From: CAVVDT01 sp963747005 | Lineage (GTDB): Bacteria > Pseudomonadota > Alphaproteobacteria > Rhizobiales > Aestuariivirgaceae | Assembly: GCA_963747005.1 (NCBI GenBank) | Contig: CAVVDT010000007.1 | Location: 186,001-250,000, forward strand | Length of the DNA: 64,000 nt | Direction of reading: 5' to 3' | Shown: in pieces, positions 21,749 to 31,033 of the stretch | Numbering within the stretch: position 1 is the first letter of the stretch | Layout: every line of letters starts with the position of its first letter | Notes under the pieces: generated by a model | Told to the model about the DNA's origin: nothing | The model's input: the letters and a program-made list of their open reading frames with translations, nothing else | Database searches by the model: none | Made by a program: the position numbers and the translations under genes

Positions 21749-23035
21749 TCAAGCCTTCGAGGCAAGACGCCATGCGGCTGCATCTTCCGGCTTAGCGGTC
21801 GCCGCGGCCATGGCGCAAGCTGCGGCGACAAAAGCGGCTCCCTGCATCTCCATGGGCTTCACCTTGTCGCGTGTATCTTCAGGCGTGAGCACGTAGCGCA
21901 GGTTCGCCTCGGGCTCATCGAAGCCGGCCACCAGCCGGAAGGCGGGAATGCCTGCCGTGGCGAAGTTGGCGTGGTCGGAATTGTGCATAAGTGGCAAGTG
22001 GGTGCGAAGGGCGTATCCGTTGTCCCTTGCGATGCCCTCGAGAAATGGCGCCAGAGCGGGAAAGCCGCTGATCAAGGCGGTCAGATGCGGGCTGCCCGCG
22101 ACCGAGTCGAGATTGATATCGAGGGCGATGGCGCTCCGCTCGGCAGGGCTCAAGTCTGCAATGTAATGGGCCGAACCCGTCAGCGCCCATTCCTCGACGT
22201 TGAAAAGCATCACTCTGAGGCCGCGACGCCAACGATGCATCCGGGGCGCCAGCGCCCGGGTGGCGGCAAGGACGGCCGCTAGGCCAGAGGCATTGTCCAT
22301 GGCACTTTCGCCAAGCTCGTGGCCGTCGATGTGCGCCGACAGGACAACCCATTCGTCGCGCTCGCCGGGCAGATCGAAAATGAGATTGAAGGCATGGCCC
22401 GGCGCTTCGGTCGTTTGCAGTTGCAACGTCACCTCGCGGCGCTGGCCGTCGATGAGGGCGAGACGTGCGGCGGTCTCGGGCGCGATGGCGAGGGCGGGGA
22501 TGCCTGCGCCGGCGATCCGGCCCGACGAGCCCGCCACCAGAGCGCCGGCAAGCGGTCCGGCGATGAGAAAGCCCGCTGCCCCGGCCTCCAGCGCCATCTG
22601 GTATTTGCGGCTGCGGTGGATGGTGCCGGAAGTAAACATCAATTCATGGCGCACCAGCGCGATGCGGCCAGGGAGATCGGCTTTATGCAGGGCGAAATCT
22701 TCAGGCGATCCGCGTCCGAGATCGATGACCTCGGCGGTCAGGCCGCCGGCCGGAGCGGGCGAGGAGCAAAGCAGCGGATAGCATTCGGCAAGCGAGCCGT
22801 CGGCCAGCCGCAGCGATGCTTGTGTTGCTCTCCAGTCGCTATAGGGCACGGCCTGTCGCTGCGCCGGAACGCCCGAAGCCTCTTCGCCAAACCGGGCCAG
22901 CAGTTCCACCGCCTGGCGTTCGCTTGCTGTCCCGGAGAGCCGCCCGCCGCAGTCGCACAGCGCCTCGAAGTCAGCCCAAAGGCGGCTATCGGCCCTGATG
23001 GCGGCTGCCATATCCGCATCCAGTAGCATGTTCAT
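21749..23035 (-). CDS. M28-family metallopeptidase with PA domain
   Basis: 428 aa. Zinc-peptidase motifs of the M28 family: SAHIDGHELGESAMDNASG (first His and bridging Asp), FNVEEWALTGS (catalytic and metal Glu), INLDSVAG (metal Asp) and MHNSDHANF (last His). A protease-associated-like insert precedes the catalytic domain (roughly 120-210). No signal peptide is obvious, so it is probably cytoplasmic. Its start overlaps the stop of the upstream oxidoreductase. As the last gene of a peptide-transporter operon it may release an amino acid from an imported peptide or conjugate. Confidence 0.9.
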   Translation of the reverse strand: MNMLLDADMAAAIRADSRLWADFEALCDCGGRLSGTASERQAVELLARFGEEASGVPAQRQAVPYSDWRATQASLRLADGSLAECYPLLCSSPAPAGGLTAEVIDLGRGSPEDFALHKADLPGRIALVRHELMFTSGTIHRSRKYQMALEAGAAGFLIAGPLAGALVAGSSGRIAGAGIPALAIAPETAARLALIDGQRREVTLQLQTTEAPGHAFNLIFDLPGERDEWVVLSAHIDGHELGESAMDNASGLAAVLAATRALAPRMHRWRRGLRVMLFNVEEWALTGSAHYIADLSPAERSAIALDINLDSVAGSPHLTALISGFPALAPFLEGIARDNGYALRTHLPLMHNSDHANFATAGIPAFRLVAGFDEPEANLRYVLTPEDTRDKVKPMEMQGAAFVAAACAMAAATAKPEDAAAWRLASKA

Positions 23036-24162
23036 GTCCTGCCTTTTTTAACCTGCGCCGCGAAGCGATCGACGGCAAAGGCTGCGATCGGCATGCTCGT
23101 CCTGCCTTCCGTCACCAGTTCGGCCACTATCCGCCCCACGATGGGGGCAAGCTGGAAGCCATGGCCGCAATAGCCGAAGGCATGAACGGCGCGCGCTGCC
23201 TTACGGCTTGGGCCGATCACCGGGATCTCATCGGCGAACAGGCCCTCGATGCCGGCCCAGGCGCGTACCACGGGGACGTCGGCGAGCATCGGGAACAGAT
23301 CGCGCACCGTGGCGGCACTTGCCTTGAGGCCGGAGAAGTCGGGCCGGTAGGCCATGGTGTCGCGGTCGCCTGTGGCGGGCCTGCCGCCGCCGATGACCAG
23401 CGTTCCGTTCGGCATCTGCTTGAAGGAGAGAGGGCGGTCGACGCCGATGACAACCGGCTTGAGGAACGGCTCCACGCGGGCGGTGACCATCATCATCGGC
23501 AGGAAATAGCCGAGCGGCACCTCATCACCGATCATGGCGGCGATCTCTCCGCCCCATGCCCCGGCCGCATTGACGATAAAGCCAGCTTCGATCCGCAATT
23601 CCCCGACATCCAGCCGCCAGCCAGTTGTGGTCGGGTGAAGTCCCTTCACGCGTGCACCCTCACGGATGTCGACGCCCACCCCGAGGGCGGCCTCGCGGAA
23701 GGCCATCGTGGCGTGATAAGGGCTTGCGGCCCCGTCCTGGCGCGCGATCAGCCCGCCCCTGACGCTGCCGACGATGCCCGGCGCCAGCCCCTTGAGTTCG
23801 CTTGCATCGATCAGTTCCTCATGATGATAGCCAAGCGCGCGCATACGGTCGGCACGGGCCACAAGCTCATTCATCGCCTCACCGGTCTCGGCAACGGCGA
23901 CCTGGCCGACGGTGTGATAGCCACATGTGGCGCCAAGTTCGCTTTCGATGTCGTGCCAGATGTCGCGGGAGGCGAGCGCCAGGGGTATCTCGGCCTCGTG
24001 GCGCAGAAGCGTGCGCACGCCGCCGGCATTGGCGCCCGAGGCATGGCGGCCGACATGGTCCTTTTCAAGAACCATCACCCTGAGGCCCCGGCGGGCGAGG
24101 TTGAGCGCTGCCGAGAGGCCGTGAATGCCGCCGCCGATCACCGCGACATCGGCATTGTTCAT
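23032..24162 (-). CDS. FAD-dependent oxidoreductase, HcnC/LhpB-like subunit
   Basis: 376 aa DAO-family flavoprotein. N-terminal Rossmann loop VAVIGGGIHGLSAALNLARRG, then GRHASGANAGGVRTLLRH, as in sarcosine oxidase beta and HcnC. The C-terminus has GYCGHGFQLAPIVGRIVAEL, the typical FAD-closing motif. ATGA-type overlaps join it to genes on both sides. With the next two genes it makes the three-subunit set (beta FAD, alpha FAD/NAD, small 2Fe-2S) known from hydrogen cyanide synthase, opine oxidase and D-hydroxyproline dehydrogenase (LhpBEF). The last fits best with the HypD- and epimerase-like genes nearby, but this is inference. Confidence 0.88.
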   Translation of the reverse strand: MNNADVAVIGGGIHGLSAALNLARRGLRVMVLEKDHVGRHASGANAGGVRTLLRHEAEIPLALASRDIWHDIESELGATCGYHTVGQVAVAETGEAMNELVARADRMRALGYHHEELIDASELKGLAPGIVGSVRGGLIARQDGAASPYHATMAFREAALGVGVDIREGARVKGLHPTTTGWRLDVGELRIEAGFIVNAAGAWGGEIAAMIGDEVPLGYFLPMMMVTARVEPFLKPVVIGVDRPLSFKQMPNGTLVIGGGRPATGDRDTMAYRPDFSGLKASAATVRDLFPMLADVPVVRAWAGIEGLFADEIPVIGPSRKAARAVHAFGYCGHGFQLAPIVGRIVAELVTEGRTSMPIAAFAVDRFAAQVKKGRT

Positions 24163-25619
24163 GCGCCGGCCTCGTCCTTGGGTGCGGTCGGCATGGCGGG
24201 CACGGTGCCGGGTGGTGGGCCGATGCCTTCCAGCCCCGCCATCTCGCCCACCGTCACCGGCTTGACCGGCGGACGGATGCGCAGATGCCCGACCTCGGCC
24301 ATGGAGCGACCGGTGGCGTCAGCCAGGACAGCGGCGGCGGCAAGTCCGCACATGCGGCCCTGGCAGGGCCCCATGCCGCAGCGGGTGAAGGCCTTGGCCT
24401 GATTGGGGCCGGGGCAGCCCATGGCGGCGACGCGGCGCAATTCGCCCGCCGTCACCTCTTCGCAGCGGCACACCACCGTCTTGTCGTCGGGCGGCGCCAG
24501 CGCCTCGGCGCGCGGCCGGTAGAGGCGGTCGAGGAAGCGGCGCAAGGCGCGCTTTCGTGCCATGCGGGCGAGGAGAGGGTGGCTTTGTTTATCGAAGCGG
24601 GATGAGTCGATTGTTCCCAGATCGGCGGCTGCCGCCAGCGTCGCCACCTCGCCGGCAGCGGCGGCCATTTCGGCGCCGCCGATGCCGCCACTGTCGCCGG
24701 CAACGAGGATGTGCTCGAGGCTGGTGCGCCCGCAGGCATCGGTGCGCGGCCGCCAGCAGGCCTGCCCGGCATCGAAATAATGCTCGGCGCCGGCAGCCAT
24801 GGCGAGTTGCACATTGGGAACGACGCCTTCATGCAAGAGGACCAGTTCGCAAGTGAGGCGGCCCTGGCGCCCGGCGGCGGCATAGGTGATCGCTTCGACC
24901 ATTTCCGTGCCCTCGATGCGGATGTCGGCGACGTTGGTGTGAAAGGCCGCCCGACCGTCCCTGATCTGGCGCAACCAGGCGATGCCCTTCCATATCTCGC
25001 TGCCGGCAAGCACGGCGCCCGGCAGGAGTGGGGCGGCCCCGGCATAATTGCTGCGCGGCGTGGTATCGAGGATGGCCGCGATATCGGCGCCGGCCGCCAG
25101 AAGTTGCCGGGCGACGAGCAGGACAAGCGGCCCCGAGCCGGCGATGACGGTGCGCCCGGAGGGGATCATGCCGCTCGCCTTGAGGAGCGTTTGCGCGGCC
25201 CCGGCGCCCATGACACCGGGCAGAGTCCAGCCGGGAAGCGGCACCGGACGCTCCATGGCGCCGGTGGCGACAAGGACGCGTCTCGCCGTGAGCCATTGGG
25301 CGCCCTGCGGTCCCAGCACACCGAAGCCACCGCCAGGCGCGATATCGAACACCGCATGCCCGGGGCGGTAGTCCGCACCGCTCTTGCGGAACCGCGCCAC
25401 CAGATCGCCACCCCTGGCATAGTCCGTGCCCAGCAGCGAAAGCAATTCAGGAGATCGATCACCCACCTTTTCGATTGCCCGGTAGGCCTGGCCGCCGGGT
25501 GCCGTCCCTTCATCGAACACAACCGCGGATAGTCCGAGTTCGCCCGCCGTGACGGCGGCGGCAAGCCCGGCTGGTCCCGCACCGATGATGGCGAGATCAA
25601 TGGATGGTGTGTCACTCAT
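24159..25619 (-). CDS. FAD/NAD(P)-binding oxidoreductase with BFD-like [2Fe-2S] end, HcnB/LhpE-like subunit
   Basis: 486 aa from ATG 25619 (MSDTPSIDLAIIGAGPAGLA); the open frame extends upstream but overlaps the small 2Fe-2S gene. Two nucleotide folds: GAGPAGLAAAVTAGELG near the N-terminus and VIAGSGPLVLLVARQLLAAG in the middle. The C-terminus carries a BFD-like cysteine set: CRCEEVTAGELRR, GCPGPNQAKAFTRCGMGPCQG, MCG. This is the alpha subunit architecture of HcnB, opine oxidase A and LhpE. Confidence 0.88.
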   Translation of the reverse strand: MSDTPSIDLAIIGAGPAGLAAAVTAGELGLSAVVFDEGTAPGGQAYRAIEKVGDRSPELLSLLGTDYARGGDLVARFRKSGADYRPGHAVFDIAPGGGFGVLGPQGAQWLTARRVLVATGAMERPVPLPGWTLPGVMGAGAAQTLLKASGMIPSGRTVIAGSGPLVLLVARQLLAAGADIAAILDTTPRSNYAGAAPLLPGAVLAGSEIWKGIAWLRQIRDGRAAFHTNVADIRIEGTEMVEAITYAAAGRQGRLTCELVLLHEGVVPNVQLAMAAGAEHYFDAGQACWRPRTDACGRTSLEHILVAGDSGGIGGAEMAAAAGEVATLAAAADLGTIDSSRFDKQSHPLLARMARKRALRRFLDRLYRPRAEALAPPDDKTVVCRCEEVTAGELRRVAAMGCPGPNQAKAFTRCGMGPCQGRMCGLAAAAVLADATGRSMAEVGHLRIRPPVKPVTVGEMAGLEGIGPPPGTVPAMPTAPKDEAGA

Positions 25620-25921
25620 GCGCCGTTTCCGTTCATCACTTTCGCGGGTCCGTCCTGGCGGCGCACGCGCATGCCGGAGCGCACCGGGGTGAGGCAGGCC
25701 TGCCGGTTGGGGCGCCCGTCGATCTCGACCAGGCACTCAAAGCAGAGCCCGATCATGCAATGGGGGGCGCGCGGCGATGCTGAAACAACCGAGCGCCGGG
25801 TATAGCCGGCGCCATGGGCCAGAAGGGCGGCGGCCACCGTCTCGCCCTCGGCGGCGGTGACGGTCTCACCCTCGAAGTCGAAGCTCACCGGTCGGGCGGG
25901 TTCATACAGTCTCCTGAACAT
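25616..25921 (-). CDS. Small [2Fe-2S] protein, HcnA/LhpF-like subunit
   Basis: 101 aa ferredoxin-like subunit. Cluster cysteines appear as CMIGLCFECLVEIDG with a fourth Cys in RQACLTPV. SFDFEGETVTAAEGETVAAAL is typical of sarcosine oxidase alpha N-terminal and HcnA-type 2Fe-2S domains. Both ends overlap neighbours by a few bases, so it is made with the alpha and beta flavoprotein subunits. Confidence 0.88.
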   Translation of the reverse strand: MFRRLYEPARPVSFDFEGETVTAAEGETVAAALLAHGAGYTRRSVVSASPRAPHCMIGLCFECLVEIDGRPNRQACLTPVRSGMRVRRQDGPAKVMNGNGA

Positions 25922-27017
25922 CGAACCTCCGCGTCGAAAAGCGCTTGAATGTCGCCGGCATATTATGGCCGAGCACCCAGCGGGAAATGTCGCGCGCGTG
26001 CACGGCCGCCAAGGTCACACCCGAGTGGCAAGTGGCAATGCAGACGCCGGGATGGCTGCCGGACGCTTCATAGATGGGAAAGCCGTCGGCCGTCATGATG
26101 CGCAAGGCTGCCCAGCTTCTGACCACCCGAAGATCGCTCAGGTAGGGAAAGGCGCGCACCGCGCTCGCCGCCACGTTGCGCGAGCGATCGGCGCGGGTGC
26201 GGGTATCGAAGCCGAAGTCGTCGACGGTGAAGCCCAGCATCATCACCCCTTCCCGGGTCTGGCGCACCAGGTTGGTGGGCATGGCGAGTCGCGGCTCGGT
26301 GCGCTCGGTCACCAGGATCTGGCCATGCAGCGGCACGATGGGGGCGATGATCCCCACCTGCTTGGCGAGTGGGCCGGTCGAGAGCCCCGCCGCTATCACC
26401 ACTTTAGGGGCGGAATAGGCACCCTTGTCGGTCGAAACCGTCGTTACGTTCCCGGAACGACCCAGGCTTTCCGCCTTTTCGCCAGACCGGTACTCGCCGC
26501 CCTTGGCCTCGAAGCCCGCATGCAATGCGCGCAGCAGAAAGAGCGGATTGGCATGGCCGTCATAGGGCGAGTAGCTGCCGCTCACCACGTCGGGGCCGAT
26601 ACCGGGCAGCCGTTCGGCGACTTCACGATGGTCCAGAAGTTCGTACTCATAGGGCTTGTTGCCGGCGTCGTGGTGCAGTTCGGCGAGAAGTTCGGCATTC
26701 TCGCGCGCCTCGGCCTCGCTCAGGTTCAATATCATGCCGCCGGGGCGCTCATGGCCCACGTCGACGCCGGTCTCGTCCATCAGTTCGGCGGCGAACTCGC
26801 CCCACAGATCGGCCGAGCGCAGCGACCACTGGGCGTATTCCGGGCATCCGCGGCCCTTGCCCTGCACCCAGACGAGGCCGAAATTGCCGCGCGAGGCGCG
26901 AAAGGCGACATCGCCCTCATCAAGGAGGAGCGTCCTGGCGCCCTGATGCACCAGTCCCCAGGCGATGCTGGCGCCCACCAGACCGCCGCCGATGACGATG
27001 ACATCGGGCATCTTCAT
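25902..27017 (-). CDS. FAD-dependent oxidoreductase, DadA/sarcosine-oxidase-beta-like
   Basis: 371 aa from ATG 27017, which overlaps the stop of the ATPase gene (ATGA). N-terminal IVIGGGLVGASIAWGLVHQG binds FAD; the C-terminal region has SGSHPGVCIATCHSGVTLAA. It is a DAO-family amine or imino-acid oxidase, distinct in sequence from the HcnC-like gene at 23032-24162. Two different flavin oxidases in one operon suggest two successive oxidation steps or two substrates. Its end overlaps the 2Fe-2S gene by 20 bases in another frame. Confidence 0.87.
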   Translation of the reverse strand: MKMPDVIVIGGGLVGASIAWGLVHQGARTLLLDEGDVAFRASRGNFGLVWVQGKGRGCPEYAQWSLRSADLWGEFAAELMDETGVDVGHERPGGMILNLSEAEARENAELLAELHHDAGNKPYEYELLDHREVAERLPGIGPDVVSGSYSPYDGHANPLFLLRALHAGFEAKGGEYRSGEKAESLGRSGNVTTVSTDKGAYSAPKVVIAAGLSTGPLAKQVGIIAPIVPLHGQILVTERTEPRLAMPTNLVRQTREGVMMLGFTVDDFGFDTRTRADRSRNVAASAVRAFPYLSDLRVVRSWAALRIMTADGFPIYEASGSHPGVCIATCHSGVTLAAVHARDISRWVLGHNMPATFKRFSTRRFDVQETV

Positions 27018-28006
27018 GCCAGTTCTCCCAGACGATGGCAGGCAGCGAAATGATCCCTGCCGACTTCGGCAAGGGCCGGTAGCGGGTCCACGCGGCATTT
27101 ATCGGCGGCATGCGGGCAGCGCGCGGCGAAGCGGCAGCCGGGTGGTGGGTCGATGGGGCGGGTGATGTCGCCGTGGATCTTCGGCACGGGGCGGCGGTAG
27201 CGCGGATCGGGCGCCGGCACCGCTTCGACGAGAGCGTTGGCGTAAGGATGGCGCGGCTTGCCGATCACCGCCTCGATGGGGCCGATCTCGGCCACCATGC
27301 CGAGATACATGACCATCAGCCGGTCGGCGATGTTGGAAATGATGGACAGATCGTGCGACACATAAAGGCAGGAAAAGCCGAGCCGTTCGGAGAGCCCGCG
27401 CAAGATGTCGAGAATGTCGGCGCGGATCGAGACATCGAGCATGGACAAGGGTTCATCGGCCACCACCAGGCGCGGCTCCATCACCAGCGCGGCGGCGATG
27501 CCCACCCGCTGGCGCTCGCCGCCCGACATCTCGTGCGGGTAGCGGTTGCGGTATTCTTTGGGCTTGAGGCCGACGGCTGCCAGCATGGCGAGCACCCGCT
27601 CCTCGGTCTCCGCGGCATCCCATAGTCCCAGTGCGCGCGGTCCCTCGGCGATGAGGTCGAAGATGGTGAAGCGCGGGTTGAGCGATTCATACGGGTCCTG
27701 GAAGATGATCTGCACGCTGCGGCGGAAGGTCTTCAGCGCATCGCCATGCAGTGTGCTGACCGAGGCGCCGTCGAAGACGATCTCGCCCGATGTGGGCTCC
27801 AGCAGGCGGGTGACGAGAAGGCAGACGGTCGACTTGCCGCAGCCGGATTCGCCCGCAAGGCCGAGCACTTCACCCTCGGCGATGGAAAAGTTCACATCCT
27901 CGACCGCCTTGATGGTGCGCACCCGCCCTTCGCCGACGAGGCGGGAAAGCAGCCCCGGGCGCACCTCGAAATGCTTGGTCAGGCCGCGGACTTCGAGAAC
28001 TGCCAT
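27014..28006 (-). CDS. Peptide-type ABC ATP-binding protein (DppF-like)
   Basis: 330 aa. Walker A GESGCGKST, signature MSGGERQRVGIAAAL, Walker B LVVADEPLSMLD, and the oligopeptide-family C-terminal extension with the iron-sulphur-like cysteines (CRFAARCPHAADKCR). RPGLLSRLVGEGRVRTIKAV near the N-terminus is the DppF/OppF type. It overlaps the DppD-like gene by 28 bases and the next FAD enzyme by 4. Confidence 0.93.
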   Translation of the reverse strand: MAVLEVRGLTKHFEVRPGLLSRLVGEGRVRTIKAVEDVNFSIAEGEVLGLAGESGCGKSTVCLLVTRLLEPTSGEIVFDGASVSTLHGDALKTFRRSVQIIFQDPYESLNPRFTIFDLIAEGPRALGLWDAAETEERVLAMLAAVGLKPKEYRNRYPHEMSGGERQRVGIAAALVMEPRLVVADEPLSMLDVSIRADILDILRGLSERLGFSCLYVSHDLSIISNIADRLMVMYLGMVAEIGPIEAVIGKPRHPYANALVEAVPAPDPRYRRPVPKIHGDITRPIDPPPGCRFAARCPHAADKCRVDPLPALAEVGRDHFAACHRLGELA

Positions 28007-28998
28007 GTCTCTTTCTCCGCTGCCTGTTGACGCATGGTTTCGGCCTCCGCCGCACGATGGCAGGCCGCCAGGTGACCGGGGGCGATTTCCGCAAGCGCTG
28101 GCCGTTCGCTCCGGCAGCGATCGACGGCAAACGGGCAGCGCGGCGCGAACGGGCAGCCGGCGACACCGCCGAGAAGGTTGGGGGGCGAACCCGGAATGGA
28201 GATCAGCGGCTTGCCGATCTGCTTGATGGAGGGAAAGGCGTTCTTGAGCCCGAGCGTGTAGGGGTGCACCGGCGCATCGAAGAGATCGATCGCGGATGCC
28301 ACTTCCATGATCTCGCCGGCGTACATGATGGCGATGCGGTCGCTCATCTCGGCGATCACCGAAATATCATGGGTGATGAGCAGGATGGAATTGCCGCTCC
28401 TTTCGCGCAATTCACGGATCTTCCGGATGATGCGCTCCTGCACCAGTACATCGAGCCCGGTGGTCGGCTCGTCCATGATGACGAGGGCCGGGTCAAGCGC
28501 CAATGCCATGGCTATCATGGCGCGCTGGCGCATGCCGCCGGAGAATTCGTGCGGATAGGCGGAAACTAGGCGCGGCTCCAGCCCGACGAGGTCGAACAGT
28601 TCTTCCACCCGCGCCTTTGCGGCCTTCTGAGTCATCTCAGCGTGCTCGTCGATTGCCTCGATGATCTGGTCGCCCACCCGGTAGACCGGATTGAGCGAGG
28701 CCTGGGCGCTTTGCGGCACCAGCGACATTTCGTTCCAGATGATCCGGCGGCGGAAGTCGCGGTCGTTCATGTGCTGAACGTCCTCGCCCTTCCAGGCGAG
28801 GCGATCGGCGGTGACGCGCGTCCCCCTGGGCAGAAGCCGCAACAGCGAGCGGATGAGTGTCGTCTTGCCACAGCCGGATTCGCCGGCAAGGCCCAAAACC
28901 TCGTTCTCGCCGATCGACAGCGTCACCCCGTCCACCGCCTGCACCCGGCCGGCGCGGGTGGCGTAGCTGACCGAGAGGTTGTCGAGTTCGAGCAGCAT
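27979..28998 (-). CDS. Peptide-type ABC ATP-binding protein (DppD-like)
   Basis: 339 aa from ATG 28998, chosen because it lies two bases after the stop of the permease gene and begins the conserved MLLELDNLSVSY. Walker A GESGCGKTT, signature FSGGMRQRAMIAMAL, Walker B LVIMDEPTTGLD, and the C-terminal CPFAPRCPFAVDRCR motif of oligopeptide ATPases. Pairs with the DppF-like protein. Confidence 0.93.
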   Translation of the reverse strand: MLLELDNLSVSYATRAGRVQAVDGVTLSIGENEVLGLAGESGCGKTTLIRSLLRLLPRGTRVTADRLAWKGEDVQHMNDRDFRRRIIWNEMSLVPQSAQASLNPVYRVGDQIIEAIDEHAEMTQKAAKARVEELFDLVGLEPRLVSAYPHEFSGGMRQRAMIAMALALDPALVIMDEPTTGLDVLVQERIIRKIRELRERSGNSILLITHDISVIAEMSDRIAIMYAGEIMEVASAIDLFDAPVHPYTLGLKNAFPSIKQIGKPLISIPGSPPNLLGGVAGCPFAPRCPFAVDRCRSERPALAEIAPGHLAACHRAAEAETMRQQAAEKETWQFSKSAA

Positions 28999-29000
28999 GA

Positions 29001-29882
29001 TCAGCGTTGCCTCAGGCGCGGGTTGGCGACTTCTTCGTAGGCGCGCGAGATGAAGACCAGTGCGCTCACCAGCGAGATGATGGCGATCGAGGGAAAGGCG
29101 AACCACCACCAGGCGGTGCGGATCTGGCCGGAGATCCACAATTCGTACAGCATGCCGCCCCAGGAGAGATGGTCGGGATCGCCGAAGCCGAGAAAGGCCG
29201 CGCCGGCTTCGGCGATGATCGACCAGGCGATGTTGAAGGCAGTGTAGAGCAAGAGGAGCGGCAGGATATTGGGCATGATGTGCAGGTAGATGATGCGCAG
29301 ATCGCTGCATCCGCGCGCCCGCGCCGCCAGCACGAACTGGCGCTGCTTCAGGGCAAGCGTCTGCGCCCTCACCACCCGCGCCGAGGTGCGCCACACGATG
29401 AGCACGATGGCGAGGATGACAAAGGACTGCGAACGACCGAACAGCGCGATGAGCACGATGATGAAGGGCAGGAACGGCATGCCGTAGACGATGTCGGTGA
29501 AGCGCATCAGGGCTTCATCGGTGCGCCCACCGTAATAGCCGGAGAACAGGCCGATATTGGCCCCGATGACGATGGAGATGAGCCCCGAGACCAGGCCGAT
29601 GAAGACGGTGGTCCGCGCCGCCCACATCATCTGGCTCAACAGGTCGCGGGCCAGAAAGGTGGTGCCCAGCCAGAACTCTGCCGAGGGCGGGCGCAAGGAG
29701 GCGATATGGCCGTTTGCATCCTTCAGCGTCGCCCATGGGTCGTGCGGGGCGAGGAACGGCGTCACGATGGCCACGATGACGTAGAACAGCACGATCAGCG
29801 CTCCAATTGAGCCGAGCGGACTCTGCCTGATGATGCCGATCTGGTGCGCGATGCCGCGGTGCAGGGCGACAAGTGCGTTCAT
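29001..29882 (-). CDS. Peptide-type ABC permease (DppC-like)
   Basis: 293 aa from ATG 29882, overlapping the stop of the enolase-superfamily gene (ATGA). Starts with a cytoplasmic N-terminus, then a membrane segment (IGALIVLFYVIVAIVTPFLAP) and the HPFGTD-like region FWLGTTFLARDLLSQM. The EAA loop reads AARARGCSDLRIIYLHIMPN. About six membrane segments, as in DppC/OppC. Confidence 0.92.
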   Translation of the reverse strand: MNALVALHRGIAHQIGIIRQSPLGSIGALIVLFYVIVAIVTPFLAPHDPWATLKDANGHIASLRPPSAEFWLGTTFLARDLLSQMMWAARTTVFIGLVSGLISIVIGANIGLFSGYYGGRTDEALMRFTDIVYGMPFLPFIIVLIALFGRSQSFVILAIVLIVWRTSARVVRAQTLALKQRQFVLAARARGCSDLRIIYLHIMPNILPLLLLYTAFNIAWSIIAEAGAAFLGFGDPDHLSWGGMLYELWISGQIRTAWWWFAFPSIAIISLVSALVFISRAYEEVANPRLRQR

Positions 29883-31030
29883 GCCACCGCCTCGCGTCTT
29901 TCGCTCGCCTCGATGCGGTGGTGGGCAATGGCGATGTCCTGCAATCGCTTGATATTCACCTCGATGCCGAGACCAGGTTTGTTCGGCACATGCGCCAAGC
30001 CGTTGTTCACCAGCGTGGCGAAGTCGGTGGGGTCGCCCTTGAGACGAAGGGTGGACATATAGGCATGCCCGCAGGCCATGAGATTGGGCAACGTTGCCCC
30101 CAGATGCAACGCTGCGGCCTGGGTGATGCCGAACTCGATCATCGAGTTGATGAGGATCGAGATTCCGTGCCCCTCGGCCAGCGCGGCGATCTTGCGCGAC
30201 GGGGCAAGGCCGCCGTTCTTCGACGGCTTGATGGAGAAGACATCGACCGCGTTCATGCGGGCAAGGCGGCCAGCCTCGTTCAGGGAAAAGACACATTCGT
30301 CGGCCGAGACCGGGAAAAGCGCTGCCGCATGCACGCGCGCAAGGCCCTCCGGATTGTTGCGGGGGACGGGCTGCTCCAGCAAGGCAAGCGGCGCGTTGCC
30401 GATCAGATTGACGAAGCGCAAGGACTCGTCCTCGCTCCAGCCCTGGTTGGCATCGGCCTGGAAAGCGACGTCGGGAAAGCGTTCGATGAGGGCAAGGGTG
30501 CGGCGGGCATCTTCGGCCACGTCGCGCGAGCCGGTCTTGATCATGAAGGTGCGATAGCCGGCACTGACCTTTTCGCTGACAACCTCTAGGCTTTCATCGA
30601 GGCTTTCGCTGCCGAGCGGCCACAGAACGGGTATCCGGTCACGCAGCTTTCCCCCCAGCAGCACATACACCGGCACGCCGGCGGCCTTGCCGGCGAGATC
30701 GTGCAGCGCCATGTCGACGGCGCCGCGGGCGCAACTGTTGCCGGCGATGTTGTGGGCCAGTTCATCGAGGAGGCTGCCGAAATCGAGGACATCGCGCCCG
30801 ATGAGGCGCGGGGCAATGCGCTCGGCCAGCAGCATGAAGGCACCGCCGGCCCATTCCTCGGTGAAGGGCATCAGCGGATCGGCTTCGCCCCAACCCTCCA
30901 GCCCGCTATCGGTGGTGACGCACAATATGACCGCCTCGGCATGGGTGAGTGTGCCGTAGAACTTCGACAAATGATAAGGCTTCAGAAGCGGGCTCTTCAC
31001 GCGCCACAGGTCGATGGTCCGGATACGCAT
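29879..31030 (-). CDS. Enolase-superfamily enzyme, muconate-lactonizing (MLE) subgroup
   Basis: 383 aa. A N-terminal capping domain precedes a modified TIM barrel with the superfamily's acid/base and metal residues: FMIKTG (second Lys of KxK kept, first replaced by Met), ADANQGW (Asp ligand), LLEQP (Glu ligand), SADEC (third acid) and FSIKPSKNGG (opposite-face Lys). Members near peptide transporters are often dipeptide or amino-acid epimerases; others racemise proline betaines. Neither can be chosen by eye. It sits unusually between the DppB- and DppC-like permease genes with 3-4 base spacing, so its product is made with the transporter. A racemase/epimerase of the imported solute is the best guess. 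Confidence 0.85.
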   Translation of the reverse strand: MRIRTIDLWRVKSPLLKPYHLSKFYGTLTHAEAVILCVTTDSGLEGWGEADPLMPFTEEWAGGAFMLLAERIAPRLIGRDVLDFGSLLDELAHNIAGNSCARGAVDMALHDLAGKAAGVPVYVLLGGKLRDRIPVLWPLGSESLDESLEVVSEKVSAGYRTFMIKTGSRDVAEDARRTLALIERFPDVAFQADANQGWSEDESLRFVNLIGNAPLALLEQPVPRNNPEGLARVHAAALFPVSADECVFSLNEAGRLARMNAVDVFSIKPSKNGGLAPSRKIAALAEGHGISILINSMIEFGITQAAALHLGATLPNLMACGHAYMSTLRLKGDPTDFATLVNNGLAHVPNKPGLGIEVNIKRLQDIAIAHHRIEASERREAVA

Positions 31031-31033
31031 TTC

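Noticed and set aside
29879..31030. Naming the enolase-superfamily gene as hydroxyproline-betaine 2-epimerase (HpbD)
   Set aside because: The barrel-end motifs differ from what is known for HpbD; context alone is not enough for that name.
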